Positions 1-5,078 of a stretch of DNA of 6,284 bases are shown piece after piece. The position numbers were made by a program, and so were the translations under genes. Positions within the stretch are counted from its first letter, which is position 1; each line of letters opens with the position of its first letter. Under the pieces are notes generated by a model that had not been told where the DNA came from, made no database searches, and saw only the letters and a program-made list of their open reading frames with translations. Origin of the DNA: an uncultured Alphaproteobacteria bacterium (GTDB lineage: Bacteria; Pseudomonadota; Alphaproteobacteria; Rhizobiales; Aestuariivirgaceae); the NCBI GenBank assembly GCA_937868035.1, contig CALMLK010000422.1, positions 1 through 6,284 of the forward strand, read 5' to 3'.

Positions 1-129
1 CAGCTCGGCATCGACAAAGGCCTGCAATTCCATGGATGACATCTGCAACAGCTTGATCGCCTGCTGCAGTTGCGGCGTCATCACCAGGGACTGGCCCTGC
101 TTCAGAATTAATTTTTGACTGAGACCCAT
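1..129 (-). CDS. rpoN: RNA polymerase sigma-54 factor RpoN, N-terminal fragment
   Basis: Only the first 43 codons lie in the window; the gene continues past the left edge. The peptide begins MGLSQKLILKQGQSLVMTPQ and goes on through LLQM and MELQAFVD. This is the Gln/Leu-rich Region I of sigma-54, whose hallmark is QSLVMTPQL followed by an IxLLQ helix. Region I contacts the AAA+ activator and keeps the closed complex inactive until ATP is hydrolysed. Sigma-54 typically directs transcription of nitrogen, motility or stress genes from -24/-12 promoters. The ATG at 129 has an excellent Shine-Dalgarno run (AGGAGGAGG, 134-142) directly upstream. It follows lptB by 17 bases on the same strand, the order also found downstream of lptB in many Proteobacteria, so it is probably co-transcribed. 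The core-binding and DNA-binding domains (RpoN box) cannot be checked here. Confidence 0.93.
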   Translation of the reverse strand, partial: MGLSQKLILKQGQSLVMTPQLQQAIKLLQMSSMELQAFVDAEL

Positions 130-133
130 CGTG

Positions 134-142
134 CCTCCTCCT
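134..142 (-). promoter_or_regulatory. strong Shine-Dalgarno of rpoN
   Basis: On the minus strand the 17-base gap between lptB and rpoN holds AGGAGGAGG, two overlapping registers of a perfect AGGAGG, 4 and 7 bases before the rpoN ATG. It is the strongest ribosome binding site in the window, whereas lptB in the same operon has almost none. This suggests rpoN is translated independently of lptB even though it shares the message. Confidence 0.8.
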
Positions 143-146
143 GCCA

Positions 147-983
147 TCAGAGGCTGAAGGATTCACCAAGATAGTAGCGCCGCACGTCGGGATCGTTAAC
201 GATTTGTTGCGGGCTGCCCTCGGTCAGGACATGGCCCTCATGGATGATGAGGGCACGGTCGATGAGTTCGAGGGTTTCACGGACATTGTGATCCGTAATA
301 AGCACCCCGATTCCCCGAGCGGTGAGCTGTCGCACCAGGGCGCGAATATCACCGATCGCAATCGGATCAATCCCGGCGAAGGGCTCGTCGAGGAGCATGA
401 ACTGGGGCTTGGCGGCGAGGGCGCGGGCGATTTCCACCCGGCGACGTTCTCCGCCAGAGAGCGCAACAGCCGGCGAATGCCGGAGGTGGGCAATTGAGAA
501 CTCATCATACAACTCACGCAACTGACGCTCGCGTTCGGACTTGTCCTTCTCATGAAGATCAAGCACTGCACGCAGATTCTGTTCAACGGTGAGGCCCCGG
601 AAGATGGAACTTTCCTGGGGAAGATACCCGATCCCCAGCCTGGCCCTCTGGTACATGGGCAGGTGGGTCACGTCTTCGCCATCGATCCTGATCGAGCCCT
701 TGTCGGCGGCAATCAGTCCCGTGATCATGTAGAACACGGTCGTCTTGCCGGCGCCATTGGGACCGAGCAGGCCAACAGCCTCGCCACGCCGCACCGAAAC
801 CGACACATTCCGGACCACCGGCCTGTTGCGATAGCTCTTGGCGAGCATGGTCGCGGTCAGGCCTTCGGCCGGAGGCTGCATCATGGGCCGTCCGTTGCCC
901 TGTGGCTGCCGCTGTGGGCGGGGGGCCATGGGGCGGGGACGAACCCGAGATCCGGTGCTGGACGCCTGGTGATTACGAAGCAT
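147..983 (-). CDS. lptB: LptB, ATPase of the lipopolysaccharide export ABC transporter
   Basis: LptB is the cytoplasmic ATPase that, with LptF and LptG, extracts LPS from the inner membrane and pushes it on to LptC and LptA. All ABC motifs are intact in the 278-residue protein: Walker A GPNGAGKTT (74-82), Q-loop YLPQESSIFRG (Q123), signature LSGGERRRVEIARALA (175-190), Walker B FMLLDEP with catalytic E200, and H-loop ITDHNVRETL (H232). YLPQE and DHNVRETL are typical of LptB rather than of amino-acid importers. Typical LptB proteins are about 240 residues. Here an Arg/Pro/Gln-rich tail of about 40 residues precedes the usual start of the fold (LTATMLAKSYRNRPVV). The ATG at 983 has no good Shine-Dalgarno. 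In-frame ATGs at codons 19, 34, 35 and 46 are alternatives, of which 34/35 would give a canonical length. It follows lptA by 36 bases and precedes rpoN by 17. Confidence 0.95.
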   Translation of the reverse strand: MLRNHQASSTGSRVRPRPMAPRPQRQPQGNGRPMMQPPAEGLTATMLAKSYRNRPVVRNVSVSVRRGEAVGLLGPNGAGKTTVFYMITGLIAADKGSIRIDGEDVTHLPMYQRARLGIGYLPQESSIFRGLTVEQNLRAVLDLHEKDKSERERQLRELYDEFSIAHLRHSPAVALSGGERRRVEIARALAAKPQFMLLDEPFAGIDPIAIGDIRALVRQLTARGIGVLITDHNVRETLELIDRALIIHEGHVLTEGSPQQIVNDPDVRRYYLGESFSL

Positions 984-1019
984 TTATCTTAATTTTGCGT
1001 GAAGCTGCGATTTGTGCGG

Positions 1020-1496
1020 TCACTTCGGCACGAATGTGCCCTTGACGCGGCCACCCTTCATGACGGTGCGCTTGGTCTTGAGATTGGCCACCAACTCGGG
1101 TCCGCGCAGGACCGTCTTGCCTTGTACGACCTTGACGTTGCCGGTGACATTCAGTTCGTCACGGCGGATGTGGAAGACGGCACGGCTGCCGGTGATGGTC
1201 TGGGTGGGCGTGGTGATGGTGACGCCGCCGGTGCAATCCATGGTGTCGACTTCTGATTTCGAAGTACCATCGGGCTGCTTCACGTCAACATAGTCCACCA
1301 CCATCTGGTCGGCCTTGATCGTCTCGCTGGAGCGCTGAGCCACCACGTCGCCCCGGAAGACGGCGCGCTTGTCGGCGTCGATGATTTCCATCTCGCTGGC
1401 TTCGATGTTGACGCTTTCCTCCTGTGCCAGCGCCAGCCTGGGCGCCGATCCCGCGAAGGATGCGGCCACGGCCAGCATCATGATCCAATTCTTCAT
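1020..1496 (-). CDS. lptA: LptA, periplasmic lipopolysaccharide bridge protein
   Basis: The protein has 158 residues. It starts with a signal peptide: K2, a hydrophobic stretch at about 4-19, then LALA before Gln25, giving a likely signal peptidase I site at 24/25. The mature part is an OstA/LptA beta-jellyroll domain: IEASEMEIIDADKRAVFRGDVVAQ (30-53), then ADQMVVDY, a variable loop (DVKQPDGTSK), GGVTITTPTQTITGSRAVF and ELNVTGNVKVVQGKTVLRG. LptA units stack to form the periplasmic bridge that carries LPS from LptC to LptD at the outer membrane. At 158 residues it is a little shorter than E. coli LptA (185). The ATG at 1496 overlaps the lptC stop codon as ATGA and has a good Shine-Dalgarno (AGGAGA, 1503-1508) six bases upstream, so translation is probably coupled to lptC. 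Identification rests on domain pattern plus position between lptC and lptB. Confidence 0.92.
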   Translation of the reverse strand: MKNWIMMLAVAASFAGSAPRLALAQEESVNIEASEMEIIDADKRAVFRGDVVAQRSSETIKADQMVVDYVDVKQPDGTSKSEVDTMDCTGGVTITTPTQTITGSRAVFHIRRDELNVTGNVKVVQGKTVLRGPELVANLKTKRTVMKGGRVKGTFVPK

Positions 1497-2164
1497 TCAC
1501 CGTCTCCTGGGTTGCCCTTTTGTGTCACGAAGCGCGCCTTGACGCCACCCCTGAAAAGAATGCGCTCGCCATTGGAGGTGATGGTCAGGCTGTCCGCCGT
1601 GATCTTTCCACCGATGATATCGACCGCCACCGGCGACCTCGAAGTGAGGGTCTGGTCCGCCATGTTCACGGCGGCCTTGTCCATGTGGGCGCGAAAGCGG
1701 TCGCCTTCCGCGAAAACCACATTGCCATCGAGTTCCAGCGCCTTCGTCTTGGTCTCGTAGACAGCCCCAGTCGAGGTGATGTTCAGCTTGGCCCCGTTGG
1801 GCCTCGCAAAGTTGCTGTCGACCGTTTCCAGGTGCACGACCGTCTCGATCTTTTCATCCTGCACGCCCTTCTGCGCGGTGATCTCGAAGGGCAGGTTGTT
1901 CTTGTCGAAGCCGGAAATCTTGGACGGTCCGCCGGTGATCTGGTTTGGCTTTTCCACGGGTGCCAGAGGCGCGTCGGTCTTCTGGATCTTTGGCGTGAAC
2001 AGTCCGAGTTCCACTGCAAAGGTCACGGCCAGTCCGGCAGCGGCCGCGACGATGACGTAGGAGAGCCAGCGCGTCAGGCCGGCGCGCGCATTGGCACGCC
2101 GTACAGGCGCACCGACGGCCTGTGAGCCGCCATCATCCGCCATGTCATGAATGTGCGAAGACAT
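1493..2164 (-). CDS. lptC: LptC, inner-membrane anchored LPS export protein
   Basis: LptC is a bitopic inner-membrane protein that receives LPS from LptB2FG and passes it to LptA. From the ATG at 2164 it has 223 residues: a short cytoplasmic N-terminus rich in charged and polar residues, one membrane segment at about 34-56 (WLSYVIVAAAAGLAVTF onward), then a periplasmic LptC/YrbK beta domain. Visible parts are GPSKISGFDKNNLPFEITA, LNITSTGAVYETKTKALELD, GNVVFAEGDRFRAHMDKAAV and the closing ERILFRGGVKARF. The ATG is preferred because GGTGA lies five bases upstream. A GTG at 2173 would add three residues but sits inside that Shine-Dalgarno. The start overlaps the end of nrnC by 20 bases and the stop overlaps the lptA start by 4, so the three genes are likely translated as a coupled set. 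The N-terminal cytoplasmic part is longer than in E. coli LptC, as I recall is usual in Alphaproteobacteria. Confidence 0.9.
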   Translation of the reverse strand: MSSHIHDMADDGGSQAVGAPVRRANARAGLTRWLSYVIVAAAAGLAVTFAVELGLFTPKIQKTDAPLAPVEKPNQITGGPSKISGFDKNNLPFEITAQKGVQDEKIETVVHLETVDSNFARPNGAKLNITSTGAVYETKTKALELDGNVVFAEGDRFRAHMDKAAVNMADQTLTSRSPVAVDIIGGKITADSLTITSNGERILFRGGVKARFVTQKGNPGDGE

Positions 2165-2759
2165 CTTCTTCACCCCAGCCGCCGAGGTCGAGGGCAGACC
2201 GGACAGGAATGAAATCGAAGCACGCCTTGGCGAGATGCATGCGTCCCTCCCGCTCCAGCATCTGGTCGAGGCGGGTCTTCAGTTCATGAAGATAGAGCAC
2301 GTCCTGGGCAGCGTAGGTCTTCTGCGCCTCGCTCAGCACATGGGAACCCCAGTCGGAGCTCTGCTGCTGCTTGTTGGCGTCGATGCCCAGAAGTTCGCGC
2401 AAGACGTCCTTGAGGCCGTGCTTGTCGGTGTAGGTGCGGGCCAGGCGCGAGGCGATCTTGGTGCAATAGAGCGGGCCGGTGTCGGCGCCGAGGTATTGCT
2501 TCAGCACGGCCACGTCAAAACGCGCGTAGTGGAAGATCTTGAGGACGGCGCGGTCTTCCATGAGGGCCTTCAGGCGCGGTGCCGCGTGGGCACCGGCATC
2601 GAACTGCACGAGATGGGCGTTGCCGTCGCCCGTGGAAATCTGCACGACACAAAGACGGTCGCGGCGGGGGTTCAGTCCCATCGTTTCGGTATCGATCGCC
2701 ACGGCCGTGCCGGGATTGAAATCGGCCGGCAGGTCGCCGCGGTACATTTTCACAGCCAT
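2145..2759 (-). CDS. nrnC: NrnC-type DEDDy 3'-5' exoribonuclease (RNase D-like)
   Basis: A 204-residue DEDD-superfamily exonuclease. ExoI motif: AIDTETMGL with D23 and E25. ExoII: FHYARFD with D82. ExoIII: YAAQDV with Y149 and D153, making it the DEDDy subtype. These residues bind the two metal ions. The protein consists of the nuclease domain alone and lacks the HRDC domains of classical E. coli RNase D (about 375 residues). That size, and the alphaproteobacterial context beside lptC, fit NrnC. NrnC is the enzyme that degrades di- and other very short oligoribonucleotides in Alphaproteobacteria, which lack oligoribonuclease Orn; it was described from Bartonella and relatives and is reported to form an octamer. 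Sequences such as TKIASRLARTYTDKHGLKDV and QQQSSDWG are typical of this short family. The ATG at 2759 is the first of the operon. AGAAGG lies upstream but at a long spacing (13 bases), and ATG codon 5 is a possible alternative. The nrnC name is inferred from length and context; RNase D-family membership is certain. Confidence 0.88.
   Translation of the reverse strand: MAVKMYRGDLPADFNPGTAVAIDTETMGLNPRRDRLCVVQISTGDGNAHLVQFDAGAHAAPRLKALMEDRAVLKIFHYARFDVAVLKQYLGADTGPLYCTKIASRLARTYTDKHGLKDVLRELLGIDANKQQQSSDWGSHVLSEAQKTYAAQDVLYLHELKTRLDQMLEREGRMHLAKACFDFIPVRSALDLGGWGEEDVFAHS
2170..2176 (-). promoter_or_regulatory. Shine-Dalgarno deciding the lptC start
   Basis: Minus-strand GGGGTGA, matching the GGTGA end of the anti-Shine-Dalgarno target, sits five bases before the ATG at 2164 and inside the last codons of nrnC. 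It overlaps the competing GTG at 2173, which has no comparable site of its own; this favours the ATG. Confidence 0.5.
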
Positions 2760-2853
2760 GGAACGTTTCTAACCTTCTGGAACATCGGAATTAAGGCCGC
2801 TTCAGCCCCGGGGGAGCCCTGGGCGGAGAGCGGGGCCTGCACAACCGGAACTG

Positions 2854-2882
2854 CGCATACAGGGAGAGCGCTGCCAACTCAA
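2854..2882 (-). promoter_or_regulatory. candidate promoter of the nrnC-lptCAB-rpoN operon
   Basis: On the minus strand TTGAGT (2877-2882) and TATGCG (2854-2859) are separated by exactly 17 bases, giving a possible sigma-70-type promoter about 90 bases upstream of the nrnC ATG. Matches are 4/6 and 3/6 to consensus, so this is a weak call. No other pairing I saw between the tRNA gene and nrnC was better. Confidence 0.25.
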
Positions 2883-2895
2883 TGCGGCAGAATTC

Positions 2896-2912
2896 GACGG
2901 CCTACCGCCGTC
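2896..2912 (-). terminator. GC-rich hairpin after tRNA-Leu, possible terminator
   Basis: A perfect inverted repeat GACGGC / GCCGTC with a five-base loop lies 28 bases beyond the 3' end of the tRNA-Leu gene. It could end the tRNA transcript or guide 3' trimming. No T-run follows on either strand, so it is not a textbook intrinsic terminator. Confidence 0.3.
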
Positions 2913-2940
2913 ATGTATTGCCTCGCCTGTGTGCGAAGCG

Positions 2941-3025
<85 letters not shown>

Positions 3026-3040
3026 CAGTTTCCGGCTGGG

Positions 3041-3070
3041 CTCTTACGCGGGGGTGCTGCATTTTGTCAA
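3041..3070 (-). promoter_or_regulatory. promoter of tRNA-Leu
   Basis: Minus-strand TTGACA (3065-3070), a perfect -35 box, is followed after 18 bases by TAAGAG (3041-3046) as -10. The predicted start lies roughly 9 bases upstream of the mature tRNA 5' end at 3025, a normal short leader for a single tRNA. The weak -10 match and the 18-base spacer are the only reservations. Confidence 0.55.
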
Positions 3071-3155
3071 CCAAGGCTTTTCGGCATTGTGTTGTCTTTG
3101 CATTGCCGTGCCAAATCGCTAAAAGAGCGCCCAATTCAAGCATTCAATTCCGCGC

Positions 3156-3160
3156 GAGGG
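3156..3160 (+). promoter_or_regulatory. Shine-Dalgarno supporting the TTG start
   Basis: GAGGG sits four bases before a TTG at 3165. The nearest in-frame GTG downstream lies inside the first beta strand of the Rossmann fold and would delete part of the domain, so the TTG with this site is the most reasonable start for the following gene. Confidence 0.45.
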
Positions 3161-3164
3161 TTCC

Positions 3165-4130
3165 TTGGTCTCCACTCCATCCGACAAGCTTGTCACGGTG
3201 TTCGGCGGTTCCGGCTTCATCGGACGCCAGATCGTCCGCAGCCTCGCCAAGCGGGGCTACCGAATCCGCGTCGCCTGCCGCCGTCCCGACCTCGCGGGCC
3301 ATGTCCTGCCGCTGGGCACGCCCGGGCAGATCGCCCTGGTGCAGGCGAACCTGCGCTACCCCGCATCGGTCGCGGCCGCCTGCGAGGGAGCCTACGCCGT
3401 CATCAATGCCACGGGCACGGATGTTTCCAGCGGCGCGCAATCCTTCGATGCCGTGGTTGTGTTCGGCTCCGAGGCCGTGGCCAAGGCGGCACGGCAGGCC
3501 AAGGCCAGCCTGATGCTCATGGTGTCGGGCATGGCTGCCGATGCCGAATCGCGCAGCCTCGCTTCACAGGCCAAGGCCAAGGCGGAAGCGGCCACGGCCC
3601 GCGCCTTCCCCGGCGCCATGGTGGTGCGGCCCTCCGTCGTGTTCGGTCCTGACGACCGTTTCTTCAACCGCATGGCGGGCCTCGTTCGCTTTGCGCCGGT
3701 GCTGCCGGTGATCGCACCCGAGAGCAAGGTGCAGCCCGTGTTCGTGGGCGACGTTGCCGAAGCCATGGCGACGCTGGTCGACCGGGGCGTGGCCGACGGA
3801 AAGACCTACGAGTTGGGCGGACCGGCCACAGGCACGCTTCAGGACATGATGCAGTATGTGGTGGATGTGACGCAGCGCAAGCGCCTGCTGCTGCCGCTGC
3901 CCTACGGCGCGGCCAAACTCTTCGGCCTTCTCATCGGCTGGCTGCCCGGAGCGCCCATCAATGCCGATCAGGTGGAAATGCTGCAGGGAAACAACGTGGT
4001 GAGCGCGGCGGCGCATGCTGAGGGACGTGATCTCGCTGGGCTCGGCATCACGCCGCGCGCCTTTGCGACGATCGTTCCCACATATCTCTACCGCTTCCGC
4101 AAGGAAGGTCAGTTCACCGTTCCCAACTGA
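3165..4130 (+). CDS. NDUFA9-like atypical SDR / NAD(P)-binding protein
   Basis: A 321-residue protein of the atypical short-chain dehydrogenase (extended Rossmann) family, in the branch related to mitochondrial complex I subunit NDUFA9. The N-terminus VTVFGGSGFIGRQIVRSLAKRGY has the nucleotide-binding glycine motif GGSGFIG (14-20), followed by a basic end to strand 2 (CRRPD, 38-42) that could accept NADP(H). Later family landmarks are VINATG (79-84), VVRPSVVFGPDDRFFNRMA (153-171) and QPVFVGDVAEAM (190-201), then YELGGP (215-220). The YxxxK tyrosine expected before K139 is Gln135, so ordinary dehydrogenase activity is doubtful. A structural, cofactor-binding or quinone/lipid-related role is possible. 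In Alphaproteobacteria such proteins are annotated as complex I NDUFA9-family; actual membership in complex I is not shown here. It probably starts at TTG, with GAGGG upstream. Its last 22 bases overlap the end of convergent uppP. Confidence 0.85.
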   Translation: MVSTPSDKLVTVFGGSGFIGRQIVRSLAKRGYRIRVACRRPDLAGHVLPLGTPGQIALVQANLRYPASVAAACEGAYAVINATGTDVSSGAQSFDAVVVFGSEAVAKAARQAKASLMLMVSGMAADAESRSLASQAKAKAEAATARAFPGAMVVRPSVVFGPDDRFFNRMAGLVRFAPVLPVIAPESKVQPVFVGDVAEAMATLVDRGVADGKTYELGGPATGTLQDMMQYVVDVTQRKRLLLPLPYGAAKLFGLLIGWLPGAPINADQVEMLQGNNVVSAAAHAEGRDLAGLGITPRAFATIVPTYLYRFRKEGQFTVPN

Positions 4131-4930
4131 ACGCCGGCGAAGATCAGGCCCAGCAGGGCGCCGCCGAGAATGACCCGGTAGATCACGAAGGGCAGGAAGC
4201 TCATGGTGCGCAGCATGCGCATCAGGAAGGCAATCGCCAGCAGCGCCACGAAGAAGGTGAGGATGCCGGTCATGATGACATCGCCAGTCAGCCGTTCGCC
4301 GCTCGACAGGGCATCGCCGATCACCAGCGCCGAGGCCGCGCCATTCGCCGGAATGGAAAGCAGGAAGGAAAAGCGTGCCGCCTCGGGCCGCACATAACCC
4401 ATGGCGCGTGCTGCCGTCATGGTAATGCCGGAACGGCTGGTGCCCGGTGACAGGGACAGCGCCTGGGCGCAGCCGATGGCGAGCGCCACCTTCCACGACA
4501 TGTCGCGCACCGTGCGGGTGAGAAGGCCGTAGGCATCCGCCGCATAGAGCAGGATGCCGAAGACGATGGCATTCACCGCCACCAAGGTGGCGCTGCGGAT
4601 GTGGTCATCAAGGTGCGTGGCCTTCATCACAAGGCCCACCAGCACGATGGGCACGGTGCCGATCATCACGTTGAGCGCGAGCCGCGCGCCGGCCGAACTG
4701 CGCCGCATCGCAAGGTCGAAGGTGCCGCGCACCATCGCCACCACGTCGCGCCAGAAATAGATGATCACGGCGGAGAGCGTGCCGAGGTTGGTCACCATGT
4801 CGGTGAGGACCCCCTGGTCCTTCCAGCCGGTGAGCGCGGGCACAAGAATGAGATGCCCGGAAGACGAGACCGGGAGAAACTCGGTGATGCCCTGGATCAG
4901 GGCCAGTACTATGATCTGCTCTAGAAACAT
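4109..4930 (-). CDS. uppP: undecaprenyl-diphosphate phosphatase UppP (BacA)
   Basis: An integral membrane phosphatase that dephosphorylates undecaprenyl pyrophosphate so that the carrier can be reused for peptidoglycan and other envelope polysaccharides. Overproduction of this family is known to give bacitracin resistance. The 273-residue protein shows both signature regions: IQGITEFLPVSSSGHLILV near the N-terminus (E17, S22-S24, H26) and LSLSPGTSRSGIT (159-170, with R166). Also typical are NLGTLSAVIIYFWRD (49-62), FSFLLSIPANGAA and the closing FLPFVIYRVILGGALL. Several hydrophobic helices run through the protein. The first Glu of the EGxTE motif in E. coli is Gln here, a variation I believe is common. 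The ATG at 4930 gives the normal family length and starts right at the first helix. The frame is open to an ATG at 5023, but the extra 31 residues are not family-like and would cover the candidate promoter. It diverges from fzlA and converges with the SDR gene. Confidence 0.95.
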   Translation of the reverse strand: MFLEQIIVLALIQGITEFLPVSSSGHLILVPALTGWKDQGVLTDMVTNLGTLSAVIIYFWRDVVAMVRGTFDLAMRRSSAGARLALNVMIGTVPIVLVGLVMKATHLDDHIRSATLVAVNAIVFGILLYAADAYGLLTRTVRDMSWKVALAIGCAQALSLSPGTSRSGITMTAARAMGYVRPEAARFSFLLSIPANGAASALVIGDALSSGERLTGDVIMTGILTFFVALLAIAFLMRMLRTMSFLPFVIYRVILGGALLGLIFAGVQLGTVN

Positions 4931-4954
4931 GCCGCTCGCCGCCCCCGCGTCCCA

Positions 4955-4979
4955 TGGTCTAGACCAGCGAATCGCTGGT
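4955..4979. repeat. two overlapping palindromes upstream of uppP
   Basis: TGGTCTAGACCA (4955-4966) is a perfect 12-base palindrome. ACCAGCGAATCGCTGGT (4963-4979) is an inverted repeat with 8-base arms around one central A. The two share ACCA (4963-4966), so as RNA or cruciform they are mutually exclusive. They lie 24-49 bases upstream of the uppP ATG, downstream of the candidate uppP -10, which would suit a repressor operator or a leader RNA structure. No function is established. Confidence 0.5.
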
Positions 4980-4994
4980 GCCATGTGGACAAAC

Positions 4995-5023
4995 GTCATA
5001 ATTGGGGCCAAATGCGGGGGCAA
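4995..5023 (-). promoter_or_regulatory. candidate promoter of uppP
   Basis: Minus-strand TTGCCC (5018-5023) and TATGAC (4995-5000) are separated by 17 bases, each matching consensus at 4 of 6 positions. A start near 4988 would give a leader of roughly 58 bases containing the overlapping palindromes. No equally good plus-strand promoter for the fzlA-like gene was found; CATAAT at 4997-5002 is a possible plus-strand -10 but has no acceptable -35. Confidence 0.35.
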
Positions 5024-5078
5024 TGGCCGGAAAACAGCGGGTTTTCACGGCTGTGGATTCATTCATACCGGTTCCGGA

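Noticed and set aside
3490..3600. Short repeated GGCCAAGGC units suggesting a tandem repeat
   Set aside because: They encode Ala/Lys-rich helices in frame within the SDR gene, are imperfect and few, and are explained by codon use in a GC-rich genome.
3564..4496. A 310-codon minus-strand open frame spanning the SDR gene and the end of uppP
   Set aside because: It is antisense to the SDR gene and out of frame with uppP, is rich in Arg/His/Gly as expected from GC-rich antisense sequence, and matches no family I recognise.
4931..5023. N-terminal extension of uppP to an ATG at 5023
   Set aside because: The 31 extra residues are not hydrophobic or family-like, and would place coding sequence over the candidate promoter and palindromes; the ATG at 4930 gives the normal length.
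4761..5078. Extension of the fzlA-like frame upstream to 4761
   Set aside because: This part is antisense to uppP and unrelated to the GST fold; the fold begins exactly at MPKLYHF from ATG 5079.
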